DNA of 64,000 bases from the IMG/VR virus record IMGVR_UViG_3300021602_000006, positions 1 through 64,000 of that record. One strand, given 5' to 3'. The notes below the pieces were generated by a model. That model was given only the letters and a program-made list of their open reading frames with translations, was not told where the DNA came from and did no database searches. Source of the stretch: a virus. Within the stretch, counting starts at the first letter, position 1, and each line of letters begins with the position of its first letter. Positions 1 through 6,268 of this stretch are shown in pieces. The translations under genes and the position numbers were made by a program.

Positions 1-70
1 GGGTGCGGCAAGGGGTGCGGCAAGTGGTGCGGCAAGTGGTGCGGCATATGGTGCGGCATATGGTGCGGCA
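1..70 (+). repeat. 12-bp tandem repeat (GGTGCGGCAAGT-like)
   Basis: About six copies of a 12-bp unit built on GGTGCGGCA with a variable last codon (AGG, AGT or TAT). They lie in frame in the partial gene and encode Gly-Ala-Ala-x. The array continues to or beyond the left edge. Confidence 0.85.
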
Positions 71-217
71 GTGGCACTCATTGCATGGGACCATTCCTCA
101 AAATATCTTGATATGACACCAGATGAACTGCGTATATGGGGTAAGTTATCAGATGACCCGGCATGTATCTTGTTGCTGCCAATGATTATTGTTTTACAAG
201 AAATGGAGATAGCATGA
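2..217 (+). CDS. Ala/Gly-repeat phage protein (3' end of gene)
   Basis: An open frame enters from the left edge and gives 71 residues. The visible part begins with GAA-x repeats (GAARGAASGAASGAAYGAAY) encoded by 12-bp tandem DNA repeats, followed by a unique tail with LIAWDHSSKYLDM and LLLPMIIVLQEMEIA. From memory this resembles a widespread phage family with long Ala-rich tetrapeptide repeats and a conserved LIAWDD...LLLP tail; no function is known. The stop overlaps the next gene's ATG (ATGA), suggesting translational coupling. The N-terminus is outside the window. Confidence 0.7.
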   Translation, partial: GAARGAASGAASGAAYGAAYGAAVALIAWDHSSKYLDMTPDELRIWGKLSDDPACILLLPMIIVLQEMEIA

Positions 218-462
218 ACGAACGAATTCGAGAACTTGCTGAACAGGCTGGTATGCCTGACGATAAGTTTGGCATGTTCTTTGCCAAAGACAATGGTGTT
301 GATTTAGAAAAGTTCGCCGAACTTATTGTTCGGGAATGTGTAAATATTGTGGATAAAGTATATGATGAACAAACCGGTATGGGTGCGAAAATGTGTCGCA
401 GAGCTACTCCGTACCAAGAGATTGTAAACGAACTTGAAGAACATTTCGGAGTTGGAGAATGA
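214..462 (+). CDS. conserved small phage protein, NERIxEL family (copy 1)
   Basis: 82 aa. Starts MNERIRELAEQAG and contains LEKFAELIVRECVNIVD. The ATG at 214 overlaps the previous stop, and the family's usual first residues start here. It is paralogous to the gene at 1407-1649 (NKRINEL...DKFAELIV). The function is unknown; the sequence is helical and acidic, with no catalytic motif. It ends in an ATGA overlap with the next gene, so the first genes form one translationally coupled string. Confidence 0.8.
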   Translation: MNERIRELAEQAGMPDDKFGMFFAKDNGVDLEKFAELIVRECVNIVDKVYDEQTGMGAKMCRRATPYQEIVNELEEHFGVGE

Positions 463-716
463 AATCACATGAATTGGCAAAGATGCTGCTTGAAAATCCA
501 GATGTGGAATTGATCATGCAGAAAGATAGCGAGGGGAATGGATATTCTCCAATGTCAGGCATTGAATTTGATGTCGTATATGTTCCCGACTCTACTTGGA
601 GTGGGGAAGTGTATTCCAAGAACTACTCCGCCGAATACAACGGCATGGAAGAGGATGAATGGGCAGCATTGAAGAATACCAATTCAGGCTATGCAGTTCT
701 GTTTCCAATAAACTAA
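459..716 (+). CDS. conserved small phage protein (KSHELAKMLLENPD)
   Basis: 85 aa, beginning MKSHELAKMLLENPDVEL. From memory this N-terminus recurs in many tailed phages as an unnamed family that often sits beside NERIxEL-type genes, as here. No motif points to a reaction. It is coupled to the previous gene by ATGA. Confidence 0.8.
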   Translation: MKSHELAKMLLENPDVELIMQKDSEGNGYSPMSGIEFDVVYVPDSTWSGEVYSKNYSAEYNGMEEDEWAALKNTNSGYAVLFPIN

Positions 717-728
717 AGGTTGACGCTT

Positions 729-995
729 ATGAAGAAACAACGATACATGGAACTTATCCTAATGCAGAAGGTGCTGCAAGGCTTGTGTGAGCACGAAGTT
801 ACAGTTCGCACTATCAACGGCCAGTTTCATTGCCGGGTATTCCTTAACGGAGAATTGAATCAAGAAGCTGTATGTCGGGATCGTAAAGATATTGGATACA
901 CTTGCCGCAATCTCTTGCGCTGGGAAGATAAATGCGGTAACATTTCGGCCTTTGCTGGTGCTGCGCGGGAACGACTGAATGTGGTAACTGCATAA
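729..995 (+). CDS. hypothetical protein
   Basis: 88 aa, not recognised. The ATG at 729 is preferred over an in-frame TTG at 720; AAAGG at 716-720 serves as ribosome site. The protein mixes basic and cysteine residues without metal-site spacing. Its TAA shares a base with the next ATG (TAATG). Confidence 0.7.
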   Translation: MKKQRYMELILMQKVLQGLCEHEVTVRTINGQFHCRVFLNGELNQEAVCRDRKDIGYTCRNLLRWEDKCGNISAFAGAARERLNVVTA

Positions 996-1186
996 TGGCA
1001 ACCGGCAATGCAGGAATGAAAACCCCTTATGAGCAAGGGTATGCAGATGGTCAGCAGGGATTGATGTGGCAGCAGATATATGACCAGCTAGGAGAAGAAG
1101 TAGAAGCGGATGATTACAAGCGTGGATTCGAAACTGCCTACAATAAATTCTTTGTGACAATTAAAACATATCAACCAAAGGATTGA
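995..1186 (+). CDS. hypothetical protein (YADGQQG)
   Basis: 63 aa. Contains YEQGYADGQQG and DDYKRGFETAYNKF, a G-Y-x-D-G pattern common in small phage proteins of unknown role. It starts on the overlapping TAATG. Confidence 0.7.
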   Translation: MATGNAGMKTPYEQGYADGQQGLMWQQIYDQLGEEVEADDYKRGFETAYNKFFVTIKTYQPKD

Positions 1187-1200
1187 TTCCGAGATTAAAT

Positions 1201-1410
1201 ATGCGTAAATGGAAACAACAAATATCTACCAAGAAGTATGGTGTCTGTAATGTTGTGGAACATACAGATAGAGAATGCTCCTCGAGTAGAAATAAGGGTG
1301 TACACTTAGCACCATCCAGCCATGGTTTTGTTAACTTGTATAAGGATGGCAAATTTGTTGCATGGTGTGGTATTTTTTATGCAGAAAAACATTTGGTAGA
1401 AATAAAATGA
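1201..1410 (+). CDS. hypothetical protein
   Basis: 69 aa, beginning MRKWKQQIS and ending VAWCGIFYAEKHLVEIK. The ATG at 1201 is preferred to an upstream TTG at 1183. Not recognised. The stop overlaps the next ATG. Confidence 0.6.
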   Translation: MRKWKQQISTKKYGVCNVVEHTDRECSSSRNKGVHLAPSSHGFVNLYKDGKFVAWCGIFYAEKHLVEIK

Positions 1411-1649
1411 ACAAACGAATTAATGAACTATTTGGACAGGCGCTTGACGAGGTGGTGCCCGAGACATGGACTACGTTGAACATGATGCAGGTGAAATTAC
1501 TGAAGGACAAGTTCGCCGAACTAATTGTCAATGACGCTGTGGAACTGGTGCGCGACATAATGCGTGACGAGGAGAGCGAATTGAGTTTGGTGGCTGGAGC
1601 AGAAGTTCAAGCCAGGATGCGCGAATATTTTGGAGTTAGCAATGGATGA
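1407..1649 (+). CDS. conserved small phage protein, NERIxEL family (copy 2)
   Basis: 80 aa. MNKRINELFGQALDE and LKDKFAELIVNDAVELV align by eye with the protein at 214-462, marking a duplication within 1.2 kb. The ATG at 1407 overlaps the previous stop. Function unknown. Confidence 0.75.
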   Translation: MNKRINELFGQALDEVVPETWTTLNMMQVKLLKDKFAELIVNDAVELVRDIMRDEESELSLVAGAEVQARMREYFGVSNG

Positions 1650-1818
1650 TACAGGTCGCATACACGAATATTTTAATGGCATCGTCGAAGGTGTACGATT
1701 GTATGCATGGTGGAAAGATGGTGAACAATATGTTGGTACTTGCGGCAAGACGCTGAAGGAAGCAATCAGTGATATCGAAGAAGACCGCAAGGAAGCATTA
1801 ACTGATAAATATGCATAA
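1642..1818 (+). CDS. hypothetical protein
   Basis: 58 aa, MDDTGRIHEYFNGIVEGVRL... with ISDIEEDRKEAL near the end. GGAG at 1632-1635, six bases before the ATG, fixes the start and lies inside the upstream gene (8-bp overlap). Not recognised. Confidence 0.65.
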   Translation: MDDTGRIHEYFNGIVEGVRLYAWWKDGEQYVGTCGKTLKEAISDIEEDRKEALTDKYA

Positions 1819-1824
1819 CACCAT

Positions 1825-1853
1825 TTGAATTAATTCAATAAGTGTGTTATATT
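1825..1853 (+). promoter_or_regulatory. promoter for 1880-2740
   Basis: TTGAAT, 17-bp spacer, TATATT. It begins after the 1642-1818 gene ends and would drive the toxin-antitoxin-like pair and the gene after it. Confidence 0.55.
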
Positions 1854-1879
1854 ATATACTTATTAAATGGAATCTTATT

Positions 1880-2047
1880 ATGCGCCTAGATGAATTCGTA
1901 GCACCGGAACTCCCGCAATCTCCTATCAGCCAAGAGGATGAAGCTCGTATCATTGCTGTTGCACAGCAAGGCGAATCGGCCTGGTCCAAGCCCTTGTCAT
2001 TAGAAGAAGCTATTGCAATGACAAATAAAGCGGCCGGGATAGCATAA
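1880..2047 (+). CDS. small acidic protein, candidate antitoxin
   Basis: 55 aa, MRLDEFVAPELPQSPISQEDEARIIA..., acidic and lacking a fold signature. It starts the transcript from the promoter at 1825-1853 and ends two bases before the toxin-like gene. The antitoxin role is inferred only from size, charge and position upstream of a YafQ/RelE-like protein. No DNA-binding motif is visible. Confidence 0.5.
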   Translation: MRLDEFVAPELPQSPISQEDEARIIAVAQQGESAWSKPLSLEEAIAMTNKAAGIA

Positions 2048-2048
2048 G

Positions 2049-2429
2049 ATGGCAACAAATAAATCCAATATTGCGCCTATCGGAGCTTCAATTAGAATGT
2101 GTAAATTGCATCTCGAAACAATAGCTGCTCATCCAGAAGCTGTGAAAAAGTTAAATGATTTTATGACAGCCAAGATAGCTAATCCTGCCGCAAGACTAAT
2201 TAAAGATTCTCTATTTGTTTCTGCTGGCCCTATCGGAAAATTAGGACTAAATATGTCCCATGCACATCTTACGCAAGATCTTGCCATCTGTTACAGAATA
2301 CATAGTAGACCTACCTTAATAGATTTATATGGAATTTTCTCACATGCAGAATTAGGAACAGGTAATGCTTCTAAAATCAGAACACAACAGCAAGTAGCAT
2401 CTAGGTTTAATAAACAGAAATTTGATTGA
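2049..2429 (+). CDS. YafQ/RelE-like toxin-family protein (putative)
   Basis: 126 aa. The segment HAHLTQDLAICYRIHSRPTLIDLYGIFSHAELG has the strand pattern and the late 'L-I-x-Y-R-I ... L-x-G-x-x-S-H' spacing of YafQ/ParE-type ribonucleases. From memory similar phage proteins with '(Y/F)GIFSHDELGTG' are annotated YafQ-like. The C-terminus, RTQQQVASRF, is basic. If active it would cleave mRNA on the ribosome. It could instead be a relative that has lost catalysis. Its TGA overlaps the next ATG. Confidence 0.5.
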   Translation: MATNKSNIAPIGASIRMCKLHLETIAAHPEAVKKLNDFMTAKIANPAARLIKDSLFVSAGPIGKLGLNMSHAHLTQDLAICYRIHSRPTLIDLYGIFSHAELGTGNASKIRTQQQVASRFNKQKFD

Positions 2430-2740
2430 TGACAATCTTTGATACATTGCGTTTCTCTAATCCCGACATAGCTAATAACAACGATCTGAAAAATATTCCA
2501 CGAGAAATATTAGAAACATGGATCGCCGAATGTATAGAAGATGTTAATTATCCATTCGAATTAAATCTTAAAGATAAAAGAAATGATTTTTCAGTTATAA
2601 TTTATAACATAATGCTTACAAAGATAAAAGAAACATCCTATACAGCAAGATGGGATACAATAGATATCTTAATAGGACTCCATAAAAAGAGATTCACTAA
2701 TAGCTTGAAGAAGATAATCGCTGCGTACGATCCGCAATGA
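2429..2740 (+). CDS. MTIFDT-family small protein (copy 1)
   Basis: 103 aa. The N-terminus MTIFDTLRFSNPD...LKNIPREILETWI matches the three adjacent paralogues at 16699-17426 (M-T-I-F-D-x-I-R-x ... L-x-x-I-P-x-x-I-x-x-W). The ATG overlaps the upstream stop (TGATG). Function unknown. The stop codon sits in the 5' arm of an 8-bp hairpin (2738-2772). Confidence 0.7.
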   Translation: MTIFDTLRFSNPDIANNNDLKNIPREILETWIAECIEDVNYPFELNLKDKRNDFSVIIYNIMLTKIKETSYTARWDTIDILIGLHKKRFTNSLKKIIAAYDPQ

Positions 2741-2772
2741 ATCTTCAAGGTCAGATTTCTATCTAAGATTCA
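2738..2772 (+). terminator. hairpin at gene end
   Basis: TGAATCTT pairs perfectly with AAGATTCA over a 19-base loop that contains the dispersed CAAGGTCAGATTT sequence. No clear T run follows, so factor-independent termination is uncertain. Confidence 0.35.
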
Positions 2773-2848
2773 TATTCCAAATTCCAAATCTTAAATAGGA
2801 ATCTTGCACAATAATCCTATGTAGGAATACATATACATATCCATTCGC

Positions 2849-2856
2849 GATAAATA
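2849..2856 (+). promoter_or_regulatory. GATAAATA late-promoter-like motif
   Basis: GATAAATA ends 19 bases before the ATG of the peptidase gene at 2876. It matches the NATAAATA late element known from T4-like phages. Confidence 0.55.
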
Positions 2857-2876
2857 ATGGTAGGAGACTACCATTA
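2855..2876 (+). promoter_or_regulatory. GAGA-tetraloop hairpin abutting the start codon
   Basis: TAATGGTAG-GAGA-CTACCATTA is a perfect 9-bp stem with a GNRA loop that includes part of the ribosome site (GGAG). The last stem base is the A of the ATG. It could hide the start region in longer transcripts. A transcript from the adjacent GATAAATA motif would probably lack much of the 5' arm. Confidence 0.55.
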
Positions 2877-3499
2877 TGAAATATACATCTATAGCTTATA
2901 AAATTTATCACTGGCTTGCCTTAATTCCACCAAAGATTCGATGGAGTAAAAAATGTGCAGTTGATGCACATGATAAGGATCATATAGCCGCTGTATTAGC
3001 AAAAGGATATTATGTTATACTCACTGGTAATAAGTCACACCTAAGTGGTGTGCTTGTTAGTCTGTTATCCTGGTTGAAGACGGGCAAGTGGGCACGTTAT
3101 AGTCACGCACTAATGAATTGTGATAATATAGAAGATCCTACCAAGCGTGATGGATTCAAGTTTGTCGAAGCAACATCGGCTGGCGTAGCGTATGCAACAT
3201 TCGACTCTGTGTTCGAATGTGATACGGTTTGCTTATTGACTCCTGCTCAAGTATCTAATTCCGAATGGACTGCTGTGATAGATGCATTAGTTAAGCAGAT
3301 TGGAAAACCTTATGACGATCTATTCGACCTATCTGATTCTACTCGCGTAAGTTGTGTAGAAGTTGTGCTCGATGCGTTAGAGAAAGCTAACTATGTAGAC
3401 GAGTTTAAGAACCTAAACGCAATGATAGAGAAAGAAGGCAATCTTATACCTCAAATGTATAGAGACTGTCCAGATTTTACTGTCACTTTTGAAAGATAA
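2876..3499 (+). CDS. NlpC/P60- or YiiX-like papain-fold hydrolase
   Basis: 207 aa. A permuted papain-fold triad is visible: His77 in RYSHALM, Glu98 in FVEAT and Cys160 in RVSCVEVV, with GKPYDDLFD just before the Cys. This order (His first, Cys late) is typical of YiiX/YebB-type, Peptidase_C92-like members of the NlpC/P60 clan, which cleave or transfer amide or thioester bonds. The N-terminus is basic and hydrophobic without a clear signal peptide. It has its own late-type motif and hairpin, separate from the preceding operon. Confidence 0.7.
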   Translation: MKYTSIAYKIYHWLALIPPKIRWSKKCAVDAHDKDHIAAVLAKGYYVILTGNKSHLSGVLVSLLSWLKTGKWARYSHALMNCDNIEDPTKRDGFKFVEATSAGVAYATFDSVFECDTVCLLTPAQVSNSEWTAVIDALVKQIGKPYDDLFDLSDSTRVSCVEVVLDALEKANYVDEFKNLNAMIEKEGNLIPQMYRDCPDFTVTFER

Positions 3500-3775
3500 G
3501 AACTTCGATATATAAATTCATTTAACGATATACGTTGTTAAATGATTTTCGACATAAGTTTCAATCAAAGAGTTTCAATCAAAGAGTTTCAATCAAAGAG
3601 TTTCGTCTGTCGGGTTTCGTCTGCGGGTTTCAATTGATGGTGTGGTTTTTGGGCAACGGTCGGCAGGTCCGGTCAGATATCTCGTAGTCATCCTTGGTCA
3701 ACCAGCGAGGTTACTATAGATCTACCGACCTCACTATATACAAGCGGTCAGTTCTTCATTTGCTGCATATAACCT
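3500..3775 (+). other. non-coding tract with 14-bp tandem repeats
   Basis: No gene is supported. The tract holds three exact 14-bp tandem copies (AGTTTCAATCAAAG, 3557-3598), then GTTTCGTCTG-type degenerate copies, and an AGCGAG motif near 3711 of the kind spread through the other non-coding regions. Confidence 0.7.
3557..3598 (+). repeat. 14-bp tandem repeat x3
   Basis: AGTTTCAATCAAAG is repeated three times without mismatch, followed by partial copies starting AGTTTCGTC. Related GTTTCGA/GTTTCAG strings occur near 18,480-18,580 at the candidate origin. Confidence 0.9.
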
Positions 3776-3804
3776 TTGACAGGTAGATCCCATGCTGCTA
3801 CAAT
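3776..3804 (+). promoter_or_regulatory. early promoter
   Basis: TTGACA, 17 bp, TACAAT; leader ACACATCACAAAAAAGGAACGAT before the ATG at 3830. Confidence 0.85.
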
Positions 3805-3829
3805 AGACACATCACAAAAAAGGAACGAT

Positions 3830-4165
3830 ATGACTTCTCGTGCAAGAATTGCCAAGGCGATGCGTAAGGCTGTTGAACGGCTGTCAACAGGACGTGTCAA
3901 AGATTACAACAGCCGTTGGTTTATGAATGAGTTCATCTGCCACGCTATCGAGGATGCCAACCTAAGTACGAATCCTTACACATACACAGATGCAGCAAAA
4001 CGGGCCAAGTCTGCAATCCAAGCGCGCCTGGAAGGCTGTCAAACAATGGATAGTTGGCTTATCAATAAGAAAGGTGTACCTCCGGAAGATATTACATTTG
4101 CCCGGATGCAAGCGCATCGCCACAAGTGGCTGAAAATGCTTATTAAGGAATATGAAACAAAGTAG
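3830..4165 (+). CDS. WLKxLIKEYE-family small protein (copy 1)
   Basis: 111 aa. Has TSRARIAKAMRKAVE, FICHAIEDAN and a C-terminus FARMQAHRHKWLKMLIKEYE shared with the paralogues at 19751 and 20076. The basic, helical N-terminus hints at nucleic-acid or protein binding, but no function is recognised. The start is set by AAGGAA eight bases upstream. Confidence 0.8.
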   Translation: MTSRARIAKAMRKAVERLSTGRVKDYNSRWFMNEFICHAIEDANLSTNPYTYTDAAKRAKSAIQARLEGCQTMDSWLINKKGVPPEDITFARMQAHRHKWLKMLIKEYETK

Positions 4166-4194
4166 TTGACAGACTCGCTCCTTGTTGCTATAAT
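4166..4194 (+). promoter_or_regulatory. early promoter
   Basis: TTGACA-17-TATAAT, then AGTCACATCGCAACAAGGAGTAG. It starts at the stop codon of the upstream gene. Confidence 0.9.
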
Positions 4195-4219
4195 AGTCAC
4201 ATCGCAACAAGGAGTAGAT

Positions 4220-4462
4220 ATGCAGTTAGACAAAGCAGTAGTAGATCAGTTAAGGCACCCGATGTGGCTTGTGTGGAACTATATTGGTTCAGATTGCATG
4301 GTCGACGACAACGAATGTGCCATTGAAATGTGCATCGATGCAGACCGGTTGACCACGTGCGCCGAAGCTCCTGAAGCTGACAAGTTGATCGGGGAACTGA
4401 TTAAAGAGCACGGCTACAACAAAGTGCTCAAGTTTCTATCTAAAAACTTTCTTTTCGTTTAA
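4220..4462 (+). CDS. hypothetical early protein
   Basis: 80 aa, acidic, with MWLVWNYIGSDCMVDDNECAIEM and a helical C-terminus ending LSKNFLFV. AAGGAG at 4509-equivalent spacing (five bases before the ATG) fixes the start. Not recognised. Its leader was duplicated to form the leader of the 4610 gene. Confidence 0.75.
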   Translation: MQLDKAVVDQLRHPMWLVWNYIGSDCMVDDNECAIEMCIDADRLTTCAEAPEADKLIGELIKEHGYNKVLKFLSKNFLFV

Positions 4463-4465
4463 TTG

Positions 4466-4494
4466 TTTACAAGGCCTAAGAACCTTGTTATAAT
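4466..4494 (+). promoter_or_regulatory. early promoter with spacer dyad
   Basis: TTTACA-17-TATAAT. ACAAGG and CCTTGT form a 6-bp dyad across -35 and spacer. The -10 and leader copy those at 4189-4219. Confidence 0.8.
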
Positions 4495-4500
4495 AGTCAC

Positions 4501-4609
4501 ATCGCAACAAGGAGTAGATAAGATAAGGCTAAAAGGTTCGAGTCCTAAGCACACTGACATACCGGTGTGCTCCATGGCAGGTAGTCTTATCTTATCTACT
4601 TAATATATC
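4501..4609 (+). promoter_or_regulatory. structured leader bringing the Shine-Dalgarno to a distant ATG
   Basis: AAGGAG lies at 4509-4514 but the gene's ATG is at 4610. Between them 4513-4527 pairs perfectly with 4586-4600 (15 bp, AGTAGATAAGATAAG with its complement), leaving nine bases to the ATG. Inside are a 7-bp stem (48-54 with 65-71 of 45xx, AGCACAC/GTGTGCT), a 7-base TTCGAGT loop like a tRNA T-loop but with only three clean pairs, and a possible TACC/GGTA tertiary pairing. A free-standing small RNA is the alternative reading. Confidence 0.65.
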
Positions 4610-5047
4610 ATGAAATATAATTGGCCTGCTGTAATGACGGAGTTTCGCAAGATTATGCTTGCCAATGTGAATCTATATTCAACACTTGATACCAAAAAGG
4701 TAAGTGAAGGATATACAGAGTATTTCAAAATCCAATTGTTCGAAACAGATACATTCCACCCGTTTGATACAGACGGCGAATTGTCCCGAGCACTGGATAG
4801 GATGCCTGTTCGCTGCAACTATCGCTCGTGTGATTCCTATCATGCGTGGAAGGATGGTCGTAGCTATATTGCCGACGCACTGTATTCGATGATGTCTGAA
4901 GTATCAGACCTGGTGGAGGATCACTTCTCCAATGTTTGGAACTTCCCGCCCGGTGTTAAACTGCCTGAGCGTATTGTTATGCCTAAGGATTGGTCCGACA
5001 TTGCTGACAATTCAGTTGCTCGTATTCTTAAAGCCGCAAGGAGTTGA
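4610..5047 (+). CDS. hypothetical early protein
   Basis: 145 aa, MKYNWPAVMTEFRKIML..., with CNYRSCDSYHAWKDGRSYIADALYSM in the middle. It has no ribosome site directly before the ATG and appears to use the one at 4509 through the leader fold. Not recognised. Confidence 0.75.
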   Translation: MKYNWPAVMTEFRKIMLANVNLYSTLDTKKVSEGYTEYFKIQLFETDTFHPFDTDGELSRALDRMPVRCNYRSCDSYHAWKDGRSYIADALYSMMSEVSDLVEDHFSNVWNFPPGVKLPERIVMPKDWSDIADNSVARILKAARS

Positions 5048-5048
5048 A

Positions 5049-5363
5049 ATGGAAACAAAACTGGTGATACCCGAAGGTAAATGCGTATGTCCCGTTTGTA
5101 AGGGTACGGGGCGGCGTCCATTACCCGAAGATATGCGGCGATATGCTAATGTTATGGCTGGTTATCGTGCATCTGACGATACTCTTAGCTGTAACAACTG
5201 TGGTGGCCAATATATGTTTGGTCAGGCCCGCGGGTATGTTGGTATTAATCGCAACGGCGTAGGCTGTACCCACTCCTATAGCGGCAAGACTGTTGGCAAC
5301 TGTTTGCACGAATATGTCTGTGCCCACTGCGGCGATACATACCAGATTGATTCTGGAGATTAA
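5049..5363 (+). CDS. zinc-ribbon protein with DnaJ-type CPVCKGTG motif
   Basis: 104 aa. Cysteine pairs at CPVC-KGTG (residues 13-20), CNNCGGQ (about 48) and CAHCG (about 95) make two or three zinc knuckles. CxxCxGxG is the hallmark of the DnaJ cysteine-rich domain, but there is no J domain. It probably binds nucleic acid or protein. The ATG at 5049 follows AAGGAGTTGA and the preceding stop. A separate promoter starts just after its stop. Confidence 0.75.
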   Translation: METKLVIPEGKCVCPVCKGTGRRPLPEDMRRYANVMAGYRASDDTLSCNNCGGQYMFGQARGYVGINRNGVGCTHSYSGKTVGNCLHEYVCAHCGDTYQIDSGD

Positions 5364-5365
5364 TG

Positions 5366-5394
5366 TTGACAAGGCTCCTGTTTGGCCGTATAAT
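5366..5394 (+). promoter_or_regulatory. early promoter
   Basis: TTGACA-17-TATAAT; leader AAACACTTCGCAACACATTAAAGGAAACGAT. Confidence 0.9.
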
Positions 5395-5425
5395 AAACAC
5401 TTCGCAACACATTAAAGGAAACGAT

Positions 5426-5755
5426 ATGAAGTTTACTCCTGCATCTGAATGGCAATCAAGCTGGCTTCAGGGAGAAATCAAGACTACTTACGACGAGTTG
5501 GTCAAAGTGTTTGGTCCTGAGCATTCCGACGGCGACGGGTACAAAGTCCAAGCTGAATGGAATCTGACATTCGAAGACGGCACCTATGCAACCATTTACG
5601 ACTGGAAGGAAGGCGATTCCTACAATGGCGAAGGTGAAGGCACTCCGAAGGAGCAGGTCACTTGCTGGCACATCGGTGGCACTCGTGGTGAAGCAGTGGA
5701 TTGTGTATTCGATACGCTTGCAAAAGCAGGCGTCAACGTAAAGGTGATGGCATGA
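5426..5755 (+). CDS. conserved phage protein (LQGEIKTTYDELV)
   Basis: 109 aa. WLQGEIKTTYDELVKVFG, AEWNLTFEDGTYATIYDWK and WHIGG form a pattern I recall from many phages and some bacteria, always unnamed. It is probably an alpha/beta fold. The stop overlaps the next ATG (ATGA). Confidence 0.8.
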   Translation: MKFTPASEWQSSWLQGEIKTTYDELVKVFGPEHSDGDGYKVQAEWNLTFEDGTYATIYDWKEGDSYNGEGEGTPKEQVTCWHIGGTRGEAVDCVFDTLAKAGVNVKVMA

Positions 5756-6021
5756 GCAAAATTGCACACGATGACCAAATCGCCGATATGGCGGAACGTG
5801 CCTGCTTCTATGTGGATCCGTCCGGCAAGTGGTTGCGTATGGACTTCTGCGATATGTAGAGTGGATATTTTCAGTGCCACGACGAAGACGAAGAATCGTA
5901 TGAAGAATATGCTATCGACTTCGAAGATGTCACGCTCGAAGGGCAAGAATGCTTCCACGAACTGGTGAAGATGGAGATCCTTGCGGATCCTAAAGCAGAT
6001 GGTCTCGTATCAGAAGTCTGA
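5752..6021 (+). pseudogene. small gene split by an in-frame amber codon
   Basis: ATG at 5752 gives 35 codons (MSKIAHDDQIADMAERACFY...) to TAG at 5857-5859. The same frame continues for 53 more codons (SGYFQCHDEDEESYEEYAI...) to TGA at 6019. The two halves read like one acidic protein of about 89 aa. Either a nonsense mutation, programmed read-through, or two real ORFs. TAG is a normal stop elsewhere here, so general recoding is unlikely. Confidence 0.6.
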
Positions 6022-6217
6022 GAACGGGTTATTTGTTTTCCGGAACGGAATAATCTGCGGAGAAATTCGCAGAGAGTTCCGTAGAAAGATCTGGGCAGGT
6101 AAACGAGAAATGATCCCCGACAAATGGTATTCGTGGACACGAGTTGGTGAAGATTTCAAATTTGCTGAGTTCAGCCATCTTCGATATGCCAAAGAGTATG
6201 TTGAACAAAACGGTTGA
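5999..6217 (+). CDS. hypothetical protein
   Basis: 72 aa, MVSYQKSENGLFVFRNGIICG..., basic in the middle, ending HLRYAKEYVEQNG. It overlaps the end of the interrupted frame by 23 bases. The ATG at 5999 is chosen over a TTG at 5981. Not recognised. Confidence 0.65.
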   Translation: MVSYQKSENGLFVFRNGIICGEIRREFRRKIWAGKREMIPDKWYSWTRVGEDFKFAEFSHLRYAKEYVEQNG

Positions 6218-6242
6218 CCGAATCGACCAAATGCTGTATAAT
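6214..6242 (+). promoter_or_regulatory. promoter for the AAA+ gene
   Basis: TTGACC-17-TATAAT; the leader ends AAGAAGGGTATTTA before the ATG. The TTGACC overlaps the upstream stop codon. Confidence 0.85.
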
Positions 6243-6268
6243 ATATACTTAAACAAGAAGGGTATTTA

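Noticed and set aside
759-1160. 133-codon minus-strand frame
   Set aside because: Antisense to a tightly coupled gene string and without ribosome site or promoter.
4534-4571. tRNA gene suggested by GGTTCGAGTCC
   Set aside because: The T-stem has only three pairs, there is no anticodon arm or normal acceptor order, and the element sits between a promoter and a gene start.
5857-5859. Genome-wide recoding of TAG
   Set aside because: Many well-supported genes end in TAG (for example 3830-4165, 10969-11238, 23754-23951), so TAG works as a stop.
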